A stretch of 64,000 bases of DNA, taken from the NCBI GenBank assembly GCA_037721215.1, contig JBBJNV010000010.1:1-64000 (forward strand). Direction: 5' to 3'. Source of the DNA: Gemmatimonadaceae bacterium (GTDB lineage: Bacteria > Gemmatimonadota > Gemmatimonadetes > Gemmatimonadales > Gemmatimonadaceae). The position numbers were made by a program, and so were the translations under genes. Under the pieces are notes generated by a model. The model had not been told where the DNA came from. It made no database searches and saw nothing but the letters and a program-made list of their open reading frames with translations. Positions 8,819 to 18,425 of the stretch are shown piece after piece; within the stretch, counting starts at the first letter, position 1, and the number at the start of each line of letters is the position of its first letter.

Positions 8819-8965
8819 TCACGGAGTGATCCCCGCGTCTCTCAGCAAGTCCCGAATATCCCGGACAGTATGCTGTCCGACCACCGAAGCAGGGTGCGGT
8901 CTGTGTATCGCTGACCGTTTGCAGCACCCAGGGTCATTCCACCGCCGCACATTTCGCTGCACTTT
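8819..8965 (-). pseudogene. hicA: 3' remnant of hicA toxin gene, frameshifted and 5'-truncated
   Basis: Upstream of hicB, reading toward it, one frame ends in AIHRPHP...VRDIRDLLRDAGITP and a stop at 8819-8821. This matches the C-terminus of the HicA family that pairs with COG4226 HicB (HRPHP motif, then V-x-D-V-R-D-x-L and a final G-I-x-P). Just before HRPHP the similarity continues in another frame (GGGMTLGAANGQRY, like the family's GSRVxxxxNGxR), so a one-base shift near 8903-8912 splits the sequence. The N-terminal half of a normal HicA (about 85 residues) is not found; its place is taken by the start of the next plus-strand gene. The remnant ends 30 bases before hicB, the usual hicA-hicB spacing. 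Confidence 0.6.
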
Positions 8966-8971
8966 TCGCGT

Positions 8972-10276
8972 GTGGACATTCTAACGTACGCGGGCTTCAT
9001 CCTGATTGGCGTGATCATCGCGGCGGCGCTCGCGATCGGCTTCCTCGATGTTGTGCGAGGCACTCCCGTCACTTCCGTTGGTGCCCCTGGCGAAGACACA
9101 TGCTGCCCCGCAATCGCCGACCCGGCATTCCGCGAGCATCTAGAGCTTCTGACCCACATCGATCTCGATCCGGGTCACGAGATCGAGCTCTTCATCAATG
9201 GCGACGAAACGTACCCGCGGCTTTGGGATGATCTGCGTTCCGCGAAGACGTCGATCACGATGCAGCTCTACTACTGCAACAAGGGTCGGATGGCCGACGA
9301 GCTTCTCGAGATCCTTCTCGATCGGGCCCGGGCGGGAGTGGACATCTATTTTCTCCACGATGCATTCGGCACCACACTTCCCGATGAATACTTCGAGAAG
9401 TTACGCGTCGCCGGTGTGACGGCCCGGCCATTTCGGCCCATTGGAATCCGATCGCTGCACAAGGCACAGCACCGCGCCCACATTCGAGTAATCGTTGTCG
9501 ATGGAGTCATCGGATACACCGGTGGATTCGGGATCGACGACAAGTGGTATGGCGACGGTCGCTCCAAAGGCGCGTGGCGCGACACCAACGTCAGGTTCAT
9601 CGGGCCGGCCGTCCGGCAGCTACAGGCAACCTTCATAGTCTGCTGGGCCGAGGCATCTGGGAATCTCCTCACCGGCCAGAAACTGCTTCCGGAATCGAGC
9701 CGGCCCGCTCACGACAGCGGCGACTCGGTTGCCGCCGGACTTCTTCACGCCTCACCGACAGTCGGCAGCACATCGGCCGAGCGCTTCTTCGTTCTCTCAG
9801 CGGCCGCAGCGCGTGAACGGTTCTACCTCTCGAATTCCTACTTCGTGCCCGACAGGGCGTTCCGGACGTTTCTGTGTGACGCGGCAAAGCGCGGCGTCGA
9901 CGTCAGAATTCTCACGGTCAGCGAAGAGACCGACGTGAAGAGCACATGGTATGCGGGTCGCGCACGCTACGAGGAGCTGCTGCGCGGCGGCGTCCGCATC
10001 TTCGAGTACAAGCCGTCGATGATGCACGCGAAGACGCTGGTGGTCGACGGACTCTGGTCATCGGTGGGAAGCATGAACGCCGACAACCGCTCGATGTCGT
10101 TCAACGAGGAATCGAACCTGATGGTGCTTGACCCCGCCATAGGAACGAAGATGGAGGCGATGTTCGTGGAGGATCTTGGCTACTCCGAGGAGATACTGCT
10201 GCCGACGTTCGTCCAGCGAGGATGGAGGGCCAAGGTCGCGGAGTCGGCCTGCTATCTCGTTCGGAGGGTTTTGTAG
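8972..10276 (+). CDS. cls: Phospholipase D-like cardiolipin synthase family protein
   Basis: One N-terminal membrane helix (residues about 5-23) is followed by two PLD domains. The second HKD motif is canonical (HAKTLVVDG, then GSMN). The first reads HIRVIVVDG with GYTGGFGI after it: the usual lysine is arginine. Cardiolipin synthases of this layout join two phosphatidylglycerol molecules, or use phosphatidylethanolamine, at the inner membrane. The conserved NEE near the C-terminus (SFNEESNLMV) supports the family. The start is GTG 8972 and has no good ribosome binding site; it lies head-to-head with the hicA remnant. Enzyme activity depends on whether Arg is tolerated in the first motif. Confidence 0.85.
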   Translation: MDILTYAGFILIGVIIAAALAIGFLDVVRGTPVTSVGAPGEDTCCPAIADPAFREHLELLTHIDLDPGHEIELFINGDETYPRLWDDLRSAKTSITMQLYYCNKGRMADELLEILLDRARAGVDIYFLHDAFGTTLPDEYFEKLRVAGVTARPFRPIGIRSLHKAQHRAHIRVIVVDGVIGYTGGFGIDDKWYGDGRSKGAWRDTNVRFIGPAVRQLQATFIVCWAEASGNLLTGQKLLPESSRPAHDSGDSVAAGLLHASPTVGSTSAERFFVLSAAAARERFYLSNSYFVPDRAFRTFLCDAAKRGVDVRILTVSEETDVKSTWYAGRARYEELLRGGVRIFEYKPSMMHAKTLVVDGLWSSVGSMNADNRSMSFNEESNLMVLDPAIGTKMEAMFVEDLGYSEEILLPTFVQRGWRAKVAESACYLVRRVL

Positions 10277-10299
10277 AAGAACCTGCGGATTGTCACGTG

Positions 10300-12345
10300 A
10301 TGATCGTAACTGGAGCAAGGCCGCGTCGTCGTATCCGTCCGCGTGCCGCCTTGACTTCCATCCGGGAAGGTGCATTATCCCGGTCTCTCAGCCCGCAGAA
10401 ATCAACCGTGTATAGACAATGCTGCGGTGCCGTTTCAGGATTTACTCTGGCTGCCCTGCTTATCAGTGCCAGCCCGGCAACAGTGGCATCCGCCCCGCAC
10501 GTTCCGCCCGAGAGAATCTCCGCCAACGACAATCGCACCTCCGCCGGTACGCTCAGGAACGGGGTGCTCGACGTTTCGCTCGAGATCCGCAACGGAACAT
10601 GGTTTCCCGAGGCAGATGACGGGGCGAGTGTTTCAATTCAGGCATTTGCCGAGTACGGACGTCCGGCTTCTACTCCCGGGCCGCTCATTCGCGTTCCCGA
10701 AGGAACCGAGATCCGCGTCACCCTCAGGAATACTCTCACTGATTCGGCAGTGCGGATATATGGTCTGCATACGCGTCCATCATCTGACGATGCCGGCATG
10801 CTGGTGCCCGCCGGAGGTGTGAAAACAGTCCGGTTTATCGCCGGCGCGGCGGGCACCTACTATTACTGGGGCACCAGCGCCGAAAAAAAGCTCGACAGCC
10901 GGATCGACGTCGAGAGCCAGCTGTCGGGCGCATTGGTCATCGACCCGCGCTCCGCGAAACAGCACGCAGACAGAATCTTCGTGATGGGACTCTGGTTCGA
11001 GGAGGCATCGGTCGTCAATGGCGTGAAGAAGCCCGAACGCGAAGTCCTTGTGATCAACGGCAAATCGTGGCCGCACACGGAGCGGTTCACTTTCACGGTG
11101 GGCGACTCGGTTCGTTGGCGGTGGGTGAACCCCACTCCTTCGACCCACCCGATGCACCTCCACGGATTCTATTACTCGGTGAATAGCCGCGGAGGCACGG
11201 GGGCTGACACGGTATACACACCAAGTGAGCGACGGCTCGTCAACACCGAGCTGATGCAGATCGGCAGCACCATGAATATTGCCTGGGTTCCGGAGAAACC
11301 GGGTAACTGGGTGTTTCACTGTCACTTTGCCTTTCATGTTTCACCCGAGGCGTCGCTCAGACCTCATGTGGCGCCTGCGGTTGGAGTGCCCATTACACAC
11401 GCGCACGTCAGGCCGCACTCCATGGCGGGTCTGGTGATCGGCATGACTGTCCTCCCACGCGCGGGCATTCGGCAGGCCCGTTCGACTGGCGAGCCACGAC
11501 GGATGCGCCTCCTTCTGCAATCGTCACCGAAGAAGTTCGGCGACAATCCCGCCATCGGGTTCGTATTGCAGGACGGAAAGGCCGAGCCGAGGCGCGACTC
11601 GGTATCGATGCCGGGACCGACGCTGTTTCTCAAGCGGGATCAGCCGGTTCGCATCACGGTTGTCAATCATCTTGCGGAGCCGAGTGCCGTGCACTGGCAC
11701 GGCATCGAGCTGGAGAGCTTTGCCGACGGCGTTCCCAACTGGAGCGGGATGCCCGGACGACTGATGGCTGCAATCGCGCCGGCTGATTCGTTCGTGGCGG
11801 AGTTTACTCCTCCTCGCTCAGGGACGTTCATCTATCATTCTCATTTGAATGAAGGGACACAAATAAATTCCGGAATGTATGGCGCACTCATAGTCACGGA
11901 TGATCCCGACAGGTACGATCCGACGAAGGACAAGGTGATTCTGGTTGGGGGCGGCGGGCCAGCACCAGCCGGAAGTGTCGACGCTCCCGGGTTCGTCAAC
12001 GGAAGCCGCGAGCCGGCGCCTCTCGAACTGGAAGCGGGGACGACCTACCGATTGCGACTGATCAACATCCATCCCGACTGGCGGGTCGAGTTCGCGCTCG
12101 GGACCGATACGACTACCGCGCAATGGCGTCCGGTGGCGAAGGACGGCGCCGATCTCCCCGCATCGCAGTCTACTATGCGCTCCGCGTACCTCATCACGGG
12201 CCCCGGTGAGACGGCGGACTTCGAGTTTACGCCCACTGTAGCGGGGAACATGCGGCTGCAGGTGAAGACGAGAGCGCCGGGGTGGACTGTACCGGTCGAT
12301 GTGATTGTGCGGAATGCGAGGCGGGCGGTGATTTCGGGAAGGTGA
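10300..12345 (+). CDS. Multicopper oxidase with reversed order of copper motifs
   Basis: The frame opens at 10222, inside the preceding gene. ATG 10300 is the first start after it; GTG 10408 would give a cleaner signal peptide (VYRQCCGAVSGFTLAALL, cleavage near SPATVASA). Counting from 10222, a first cupredoxin-like domain (about 110-240) lacks copper histidines (LHTRP and YYYWG where HxHG and HxH would be). The second (about 255-380) has HPMHLHG at 309-315 and HCHFAFH at 366-372, the type 1 site and half of the trinuclear site, normally found at the C-terminus. The third (about 425-560) has HWHG at 491-494 and YHSH at 538-541, normally at the N-terminus. A fourth domain follows. All four copper motifs exist, but in swapped order. 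Probably a periplasmic oxidase. Confidence 0.85.
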   Translation: MIVTGARPRRRIRPRAALTSIREGALSRSLSPQKSTVYRQCCGAVSGFTLAALLISASPATVASAPHVPPERISANDNRTSAGTLRNGVLDVSLEIRNGTWFPEADDGASVSIQAFAEYGRPASTPGPLIRVPEGTEIRVTLRNTLTDSAVRIYGLHTRPSSDDAGMLVPAGGVKTVRFIAGAAGTYYYWGTSAEKKLDSRIDVESQLSGALVIDPRSAKQHADRIFVMGLWFEEASVVNGVKKPEREVLVINGKSWPHTERFTFTVGDSVRWRWVNPTPSTHPMHLHGFYYSVNSRGGTGADTVYTPSERRLVNTELMQIGSTMNIAWVPEKPGNWVFHCHFAFHVSPEASLRPHVAPAVGVPITHAHVRPHSMAGLVIGMTVLPRAGIRQARSTGEPRRMRLLLQSSPKKFGDNPAIGFVLQDGKAEPRRDSVSMPGPTLFLKRDQPVRITVVNHLAEPSAVHWHGIELESFADGVPNWSGMPGRLMAAIAPADSFVAEFTPPRSGTFIYHSHLNEGTQINSGMYGALIVTDDPDRYDPTKDKVILVGGGGPAPAGSVDAPGFVNGSREPAPLELEAGTTYRLRLINIHPDWRVEFALGTDTTTAQWRPVAKDGADLPASQSTMRSAYLITGPGETADFEFTPTVAGNMRLQVKTRAPGWTVPVDVIVRNARRAVISGR

Positions 12346-12660
12346 GCGCGCCAGGGGGGCGCCGCGAATCACCCCTCGTATCCATCGGCCCATTCGTGTG
12401 ACAACGGTGCGTGGCAGACCGTTCTGACCGATGCTTTCCCGAGCGAAGCGTCCGTGATCTCTGACTTGGCGCAGGAGGCCTCGAAGGTTGCTTTGCGGCA
12501 GAACAGGGTGCAAAGCATGTTCGCCGCCCGGCATCGACTCATTGTTTGCATCGCCGCGCTTGCGTTTCGCCGGGAGGCAAATAAATACAAGCCATGAAGC
12601 CACCGCCGACTCCACTGCGACAAGGCATAATCCTCATTAACAAACGTCCGGCTTGTACTC
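12346..12660. other. Intergenic region without recognised gene
   Basis: These 315 bases separate the multicopper oxidase from the TonB-dependent receptor on the same strand. Right after the oxidase stop is a short GC-rich inverted repeat (GCGCC/GGCGC) without a T-run. No ORF with family features and no RNA was recognised; the promoter of the receptor gene should lie near the right end. Confidence 0.4.
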
Positions 12661-15600
12661 GTGCCTAGTCTGAAGTTTTCAAGGTTTCTCCCTTGCGGGT
12701 ATTTGATCTGGCTGGCCCGCTCAGTCGCTGCTGCGGCATTGCTGGTGGCGTCAGTTTTGCCGGCCGCTGCACAGGGCGTTGCCAGCTCCGGCATCCGCGG
12801 CAGCGTCCGTGCCGAGTCCGGTGGGGATGCTGATAATGCGCGCGTTCGCGTGACTCACTCGGCGACCGGCTTTACCGTGGAGGTCGACGCTCGACGCGGT
12901 CGGTTCCTCATTCAGGGCCTCGAGCCAGGTGGTCCCTACACAGTCTCAGTACGGTTACTCGGATTTGTTGCGCAGCAACGCGAGCGAGTTGTGCTCGAGC
13001 TCGGCGAACTGCGCAACATGGACTTCGTGCTTCAGCCAGTCATCGTCGAGCTGAAGGCAATGGAGATCGCCGGCAGCGACAATAGCTCGCTCAGCGCTGT
13101 CCACGCTCATGGTGGAACCGCCGCCACGATCAGCGAAGCACTGCTTCGCCAGCTACCGACACTGAACCGCGACCTCTATGACTTTGTCCGGCTGGTGCCG
13201 CAGATCTCTACCAAAATCGGGCTTTCCAACGCAGGGTTCTCCGGCGGGGGGGTCGGGTTTCGGTTCAACAACTTCCTTATCAACGGCGTTTCGGAGCGGA
13301 CGCTGAGCGGAAATGTCTCGAACGCGTTCGGTGGTGCGAAGTCAATTCCACTGGACGCGGTACAGGAGTACCAGGTGCTTCTCGCACCGTATGACGTCCG
13401 GTACGGAGACTTCGCCGGCGCGCTGATCAATGCCGTTACGAAGGCAGGGACAAACACAATGGGCGGTTCGGGATTCGTCTACGGCAGAAACGACCGTCTC
13501 ACGCGGCGCACCGCCCCCGATGGAGCGACTGCCTACGACCGGGCACAGTACGGCTTTTCGCTCGGCGGTCCGCTCGTGCATAATCGACTGCACTTCTTTA
13601 TTGCGCCCGAGTGGCAGCATTTTACCTATCCCGCTCAAGGACCTTACATCGGGCAGCCGCAGAGCGCCGCACGCGCTGTCCCGGTGGCCGAAAAGGATAT
13701 CACGCGGCTTAATGAGATCATGCGGAGTTACGGTCTGATAGCGGGCTCGAGCGGACCCGTAGAAAACGGCAATCCGCTGCGGAACGTTTTCTCGCGTCTC
13801 GATCTGGCACTCCCCGCATCGAACAGTCGAATCGTGTTGTGGAATCACCTGAGCAATAGCGACGACGTCGCGTTTTCACGTGCCGCGCTGGACACGTTCT
13901 CGCTTTCTTCCAACCAGGTCACGCGGGTCTCGAAGTCGAGGCTGAGCTCGGTTCAGCTACATACGGCACTCCCGCGCGCAGGCGGTGGCCACAACGAGCT
14001 GGTAGTGTCCAATCGCTCCCAGAGTCTGGTTCCTCATGCCGACGTTCATCAGCCGCTGGTGCGAGTGGCGGTGCCGAGTGTGTCAGGTGGACGCGTAACG
14101 GTCAACACCGGAACGCATGAAACTGCGCAGGAAACCTGGATCCGGTCTTCCTCGATCACGCTGAAGGATAATCTGACGCTGCCGGTGGGTGCGTCGCACA
14201 TTCTTACCATCGGTGCAGAAGTCGAACGATTCAGAATTCGCAGAGGAGGCATAGCAGGCTCATACGGGACGTGGACTTTCGCCAGTCTGGATGACTTTGC
14301 ACTCGGGGTCCCCGACCGGTATGAGGCAAACCTGGATATCGGAAGCGCCGGTGTTCCACTCGGCGGATCCCAATATGCCGCGTACCTCGGCGACCAGTGG
14401 GAGCCAAGCCCCCGGCTCTCCATTACAGCGGGGCTAAGAGCAGACCTGCTGGCCGTCGATGGGGACGTTCCCTATCACCCAGGCGTCGATTCGATCTTCA
14501 ATCGACGCACTGACCAAATGCCACCGCGGCGTATAGAGTTTGCGCCCCGGGTCGGATTTATCCGGGATCTCCCGGGGAGCCGTCCCCACCGCGTTCGGGG
14601 GGGGGTAGGCATCTTCGCCGCTCGCTACCCCCTCGCCTGGGTGCATACCGCGCTGTCGAGCTCGGGGACTGGCGGTGGCCTCCTGACCTGCGGCCGATCC
14701 CCCGTCGATCTCGGACCCGCGCCACAATTCAGACCCGACCACCGCGCACCACCGCTCGCGTGCGCCAATGGCGTCGCAATTACCAACACCAGGCGAGGTG
14801 ACGTCGACCTGCTCGACAACAATCTTCGGATGATGCGCACCGCGCGCGGCTCGCTCGCATACGACCGCAGCCTGCCCGGCGGGCTTCGCTTCACTGGTGA
14901 GGGTCTCGCTACGAGGGCGCTTTCAGACTTCGTGTTCGTAAATCTCAACCTGCAGGATCCCAAAGCAGCGGACGGACGCGGTCGAGTGATGTACGGCTCG
15001 ATCGCCCCAGCCGGCAATGCGAGTCCGGATCGCAGGTCCGGCTTCTCGGAGGTAATCGATCTGCGAAACACGTCGCGCAACCGCTCGTACCAGCTTGCTG
15101 CAAAACTGGAAAAGGAGGCCAGTGACCGTGCCACTGGAGCGATCTCCTATACACACTCACGGGTGCGGGATGCGCAGACACCGCTGCGCGTAAACACGCG
15201 AGGCACGGCCACGTGGGCGAGCGCGAGGGCATTGTCAGGACGGCATGACGATTTCACACCCGGTGTTTCGTCAAATGACATACCCCATCGTGTAGTGCTG
15301 ACAGGTGCGTACACCGTGGCGCGTCTGCGATGGAGAACAGACCTTTCATTCTACTACGTGGGTGAATCCGGCAGGCCGTTTACTTACCTGGCTTGGGGCA
15401 CTCTGAGACGCGGTGATCTCAACGCCGACGGCACCAATACGAACGATCCCATATACGTTCCCCGCAACGCCTTCGATCCGGGGGAGATAATGTTCGACCC
15501 GAAGGGCAACACCATTGCCCTGCAGCAAGGCACATTTGAGGCGCTGATCGACGGGACCCCCTGCCTTCGGCGTCAGCGCGGGCGGATACTGGAACGAAAC

Positions 15601-15897
15601 AGCTGCCGGGAGCCATGGTCGAACACGACTATCGCGTCGATCAGGCAGATGATTCCCGTTGGAAAGCGGCGCCTGGAAGCTCAACTCGACGTTTTCAACG
15701 TGCTGAATCTGCTGAACAGCCGGTGGGGTCTGCGCCACGAAGCGGCGCCTGCGCTGCTCGAGCACGTGAGTCAGACCGTGGGGCCGGTGCAGACATCACA
15801 GTCGGTTTTTCGCTTCGATTCGAGCGCGCCGCGCTGGATAACACTGCCGGTCGAGTCAACCGTCCAGCTCCAGGTCGCGCTGCGTTATCGATTCTGA
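12661..15897 (+). CDS. TonB-dependent receptor with N-terminal carboxypeptidase-regulatory domain
   Basis: GTG start; the signal peptide ends near LPAAAQG (residue about 38). Residues 40-130 form a carboxypeptidase-regulatory-like (transthyretin) domain (SGIRGSVRAESGGD, VSVRLLGFVAQQRERV). A plug domain follows (ISEALLRQLPTLNRDLYDF, FLINGVSERTLSG, LDAVQEYQVLLAPYDVRYG, GALINAVTKAGTN), then a long beta-barrel and a C-terminus LQVALRYRF ending in Phe, as expected for an outer-membrane barrel. At 1078 residues it fits the OmpA/SusC-like group of TonB receptors common in Gemmatimonadota and Acidobacteria. No TonB box could be assigned. Its stop overlaps the stop of the convergent SARP-type regulator by 13 bases. 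Substrate unknown. Confidence 0.92.
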   Translation: MPSLKFSRFLPCGYLIWLARSVAAAALLVASVLPAAAQGVASSGIRGSVRAESGGDADNARVRVTHSATGFTVEVDARRGRFLIQGLEPGGPYTVSVRLLGFVAQQRERVVLELGELRNMDFVLQPVIVELKAMEIAGSDNSSLSAVHAHGGTAATISEALLRQLPTLNRDLYDFVRLVPQISTKIGLSNAGFSGGGVGFRFNNFLINGVSERTLSGNVSNAFGGAKSIPLDAVQEYQVLLAPYDVRYGDFAGALINAVTKAGTNTMGGSGFVYGRNDRLTRRTAPDGATAYDRAQYGFSLGGPLVHNRLHFFIAPEWQHFTYPAQGPYIGQPQSAARAVPVAEKDITRLNEIMRSYGLIAGSSGPVENGNPLRNVFSRLDLALPASNSRIVLWNHLSNSDDVAFSRAALDTFSLSSNQVTRVSKSRLSSVQLHTALPRAGGGHNELVVSNRSQSLVPHADVHQPLVRVAVPSVSGGRVTVNTGTHETAQETWIRSSSITLKDNLTLPVGASHILTIGAEVERFRIRRGGIAGSYGTWTFASLDDFALGVPDRYEANLDIGSAGVPLGGSQYAAYLGDQWEPSPRLSITAGLRADLLAVDGDVPYHPGVDSIFNRRTDQMPPRRIEFAPRVGFIRDLPGSRPHRVRGGVGIFAARYPLAWVHTALSSSGTGGGLLTCGRSPVDLGPAPQFRPDHRAPPLACANGVAITNTRRGDVDLLDNNLRMMRTARGSLAYDRSLPGGLRFTGEGLATRALSDFVFVNLNLQDPKAADGRGRVMYGSIAPAGNASPDRRSGFSEVIDLRNTSRNRSYQLAAKLEKEASDRATGAISYTHSRVRDAQTPLRVNTRGTATWASARALSGRHDDFTPGVSSNDIPHRVVLTGAYTVARLRWRTDLSFYYVGESGRPFTYLAWGTLRRGDLNADGTNTNDPIYVPRNAFDPGEIMFDPKGNTIALQQGTFEALIDGTPCLRRQRGRILERNSCREPWSNTTIASIRQMIPVGKRRLEAQLDVFNVLNLLNSRWGLRHEAAPALLEHVSQTVGPVQTSQSVFRFDSSAPRWITLPVESTVQLQVALRYRF

Positions 15898-18299
15898 ATG
15901 CCGACCCGTCGACGGAACTGCTGAAACCGCGAATCCGATTGGAGCTGATCGAACAATGGCGACTCGAATTGCGTAATGAGCGATGCTTCGTAGATCGATC
16001 GGTCGAGCCATTCGAACGCCTGATCATTGTCGCCCAGTCCTGCATGAACCAGCGCAAGGTGGTAAGCGCCATAGTTGGTCCGCTTCCAACGATCCATGAA
16101 TTCTGCGAGGACAATTTTTGCCTCAGTCCGTCGCCCCGCTCGCGCAAGTGCATGCCCGTACAAGGCGCGGCCGCTGAGCTCGGTTGTATGACGCAAGGCT
16201 TCCGCGCCCGCGGCCCAGTTTCCACTCGCCCCGTGGCATAATGCGACGTAGCCGGCAGTGCGCCCCAGGGGGGGCCGAAGGGCTTCGAGTTTCTTGAGGC
16301 GCGCAAGACCTTCCGCAGCCTTTCCATTTGCACAAAGACCCCTCGCCACTTCAGCGTGCGCGCTTGGCGACAGAGGATCGTTTTCCAGTGCACGATTCGC
16401 CTCCGCCATTGCCTCCACTGGCCGCTCAGTCCAGTAGTAAAGAAATGTGCGCCATTCACGGATGCGTGAATGCCCCGGATCGAGGGCAACCGCACGGTTG
16501 AACTCCGCCTCGGCTCGCGGGAAATCATACGCCATCATCCTCACCAAACCGAGCGCCGCGTGCGCCTCGGCCAGGGAATCATCGAGTGAAACCGCTTTCA
16601 GTGCTGCTTGGCGGGCAAACTCATAATTGCTGCGAGCCGGCATTCCATTCAGGCCAGTTGGACGCAGACGGAGATGCATCCGCGCTATACCGGCATAGCC
16701 AGGTGCGAACGTGGAATCGAGCGCAATCGCCTGCCTGAAATACTGGAGACTCTTCAGCGCGCCCGAGTCACTCCGCAGAAGCAAGGGATCGCTGCCGCGC
16801 AGATGAAGCTCATACGCGGCGATGTTCTTCGTCGGCCCTCTCCGAACTGCATCCACGGCAGGTCCGACGAGCCGGAGATTCAGCTCACGGGCGACTTCCG
16901 CGGCTATTTCGCTTTGAATCAGAAAGATATCCCTGAGGTCGCGATCATACGTCTCTGACCACTTGGTGGACCCGTCGCGAGCATCCACGAGGCGCACCTG
17001 AACCCTGAGCCGCTGGCCAATTTTCTGTACGCCGCCTTCGAGGATGTTGGAGACGTGCAGGCTGTCCGCGATTTGACGCACGTCCAGGTTGCTGTTCTTG
17101 AATACAAATGCAGACGTACGGGCTACGACGCGCAGGCGCTCGATCTTCGCAAGAACGCCAATGAGCTCCTCGCTGAGGCCATCAACCAAGGCCGCGTCGC
17201 GAGGATCACGGCTGAGGTTGGAGAGTGGGAGAACCGCAAGGGATGAAGGAGCAACTGGCGCCATCAGATCGTCCGCGGAGCCTCGACGGAGCAACGAAAC
17301 CGCGACAAACAACGCCGCCAAGGCAACCACAACGCCGCCGTAAAGCATCAGGGTACGTCGTCGTCGCGCGCCGAGGGCGGGAGTAGCCGGGACGAATGGC
17401 TGCGAAAGCTGCTCATCATCAGTGAGTGGCGGGGCCGTCGGCTCGACGGCGTCAGGCAACGACACGGGAAGAATAGCCGAGCGATTGGCCGCCTTTGCTT
17501 CCGGGGGTTGTGAGACCTCGCGAACGACCAGCGATTCCGTTTTGGCCCGCGCGCGAACTTCAGCCACCAGCCCCGCGACTGCGGGACCAACGCTCGTGCC
17601 TAGCTCCTGCGCCACCAGCGCCTCGTAGCGCTCGGCGTATCTGAGCGCGGCGACATGATCACCGGCATTCATCAGGGCACGAATCAAACCGATCGCATGC
17701 TTGCTGCTGAGTGGATCGGCATCGACAAGCTTCTGGCGCCAGCGGGCCGTCGCGCCAAAGTCGCCTGCTTCCTCCGCGCTTTTCGCGAGCCGCTCCAGGG
17801 CTTCCGAGTAACTGCGCTCGATGCGCCTGCGCTCGGCATCCATCCACGTCTCGAACTCCGGCGCATCGCTGAGATAAAAGCCGTCGAGGAATGGGCCGCG
17901 ATACGAGTCGACGGCTGTTTCGACTTCGCCGTTCTCGAGGGCAACGGTGAAATCGTCGATATCGCTGCCAACGAATGAGCTGTTCAAACGGACGGGATTT
18001 GCCCCCGTGAAGACACCACCGTCCAACGACGTGCGGATTGCGTACAGCAGCTGATCGAGCGAATGCCGCGCGCGAGCTTGAGTGACTTCGGGCCAGAACA
18101 GGCCGAGAAGCTGATCACGGCTGCGACCGCGTTCCCCCGCCGCTGCAAGCACGGCAAGGAGCGCCAGCCTCCGACGCTGGTGTCCGTGATCACCCAAAAC
18201 AGTTTCGTCGTCCGACCCGGTGAGCCGGAGTGTTCCGAACGTCTGGAGGCGGAAACCCGGCAAACCGGTAGACGCCCCGCCGGAGCTGGAAATCACCAT
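15885..18299 (-). CDS. SARP/BTAD-type regulator fused to TolB-like and TPR domains
   Basis: Residues 15-110 form a winged-helix DNA-binding domain of the OmpR/SARP class (FGTLRLTG, RRRLALLAVLAAAG, LLGLFWPEV, ARHSLDQLLYAIR). Residues 115-255 are the bacterial transcriptional activator (BTAD) TPR-like domain. After a linker comes a membrane helix (about 316-337), then a TolB-like/CadC-type domain (SLAVLPLSNLSRDP, LVDGLSEELIGVL, HVSNILEGGVQKIGQRLRVQVRLVDA), and from about residue 490 to the end a row of TPR repeats. This layout suggests a one-component membrane regulator: cytoplasmic DNA-binding part, periplasmic sensor part. It stands convergent to the TonB receptor and divergent from a surface lipoprotein gene, so either could be a target; this is inference. 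Confidence 0.88.
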   Translation of the reverse strand: MVISSSGGASTGLPGFRLQTFGTLRLTGSDDETVLGDHGHQRRRLALLAVLAAAGERGRSRDQLLGLFWPEVTQARARHSLDQLLYAIRTSLDGGVFTGANPVRLNSSFVGSDIDDFTVALENGEVETAVDSYRGPFLDGFYLSDAPEFETWMDAERRRIERSYSEALERLAKSAEEAGDFGATARWRQKLVDADPLSSKHAIGLIRALMNAGDHVAALRYAERYEALVAQELGTSVGPAVAGLVAEVRARAKTESLVVREVSQPPEAKAANRSAILPVSLPDAVEPTAPPLTDDEQLSQPFVPATPALGARRRRTLMLYGGVVVALAALFVAVSLLRRGSADDLMAPVAPSSLAVLPLSNLSRDPRDAALVDGLSEELIGVLAKIERLRVVARTSAFVFKNSNLDVRQIADSLHVSNILEGGVQKIGQRLRVQVRLVDARDGSTKWSETYDRDLRDIFLIQSEIAAEVARELNLRLVGPAVDAVRRGPTKNIAAYELHLRGSDPLLLRSDSGALKSLQYFRQAIALDSTFAPGYAGIARMHLRLRPTGLNGMPARSNYEFARQAALKAVSLDDSLAEAHAALGLVRMMAYDFPRAEAEFNRAVALDPGHSRIREWRTFLYYWTERPVEAMAEANRALENDPLSPSAHAEVARGLCANGKAAEGLARLKKLEALRPPLGRTAGYVALCHGASGNWAAGAEALRHTTELSGRALYGHALARAGRRTEAKIVLAEFMDRWKRTNYGAYHLALVHAGLGDNDQAFEWLDRSIYEASLITQFESPLFDQLQSDSRFQQFRRRVGIQNR

Positions 18300-18425
18300 C
18301 TGGGCGCGGCGCTGAGTCTAAACGGCAGTAAAAACGCAACTCTGAGGGAACTCTGATCTAACTCTGAATTGGGCATGAGGGCGTCTCGTCAGGTTTCGGC
18401 CTACAAACTATACCAAGGGGAAAGG

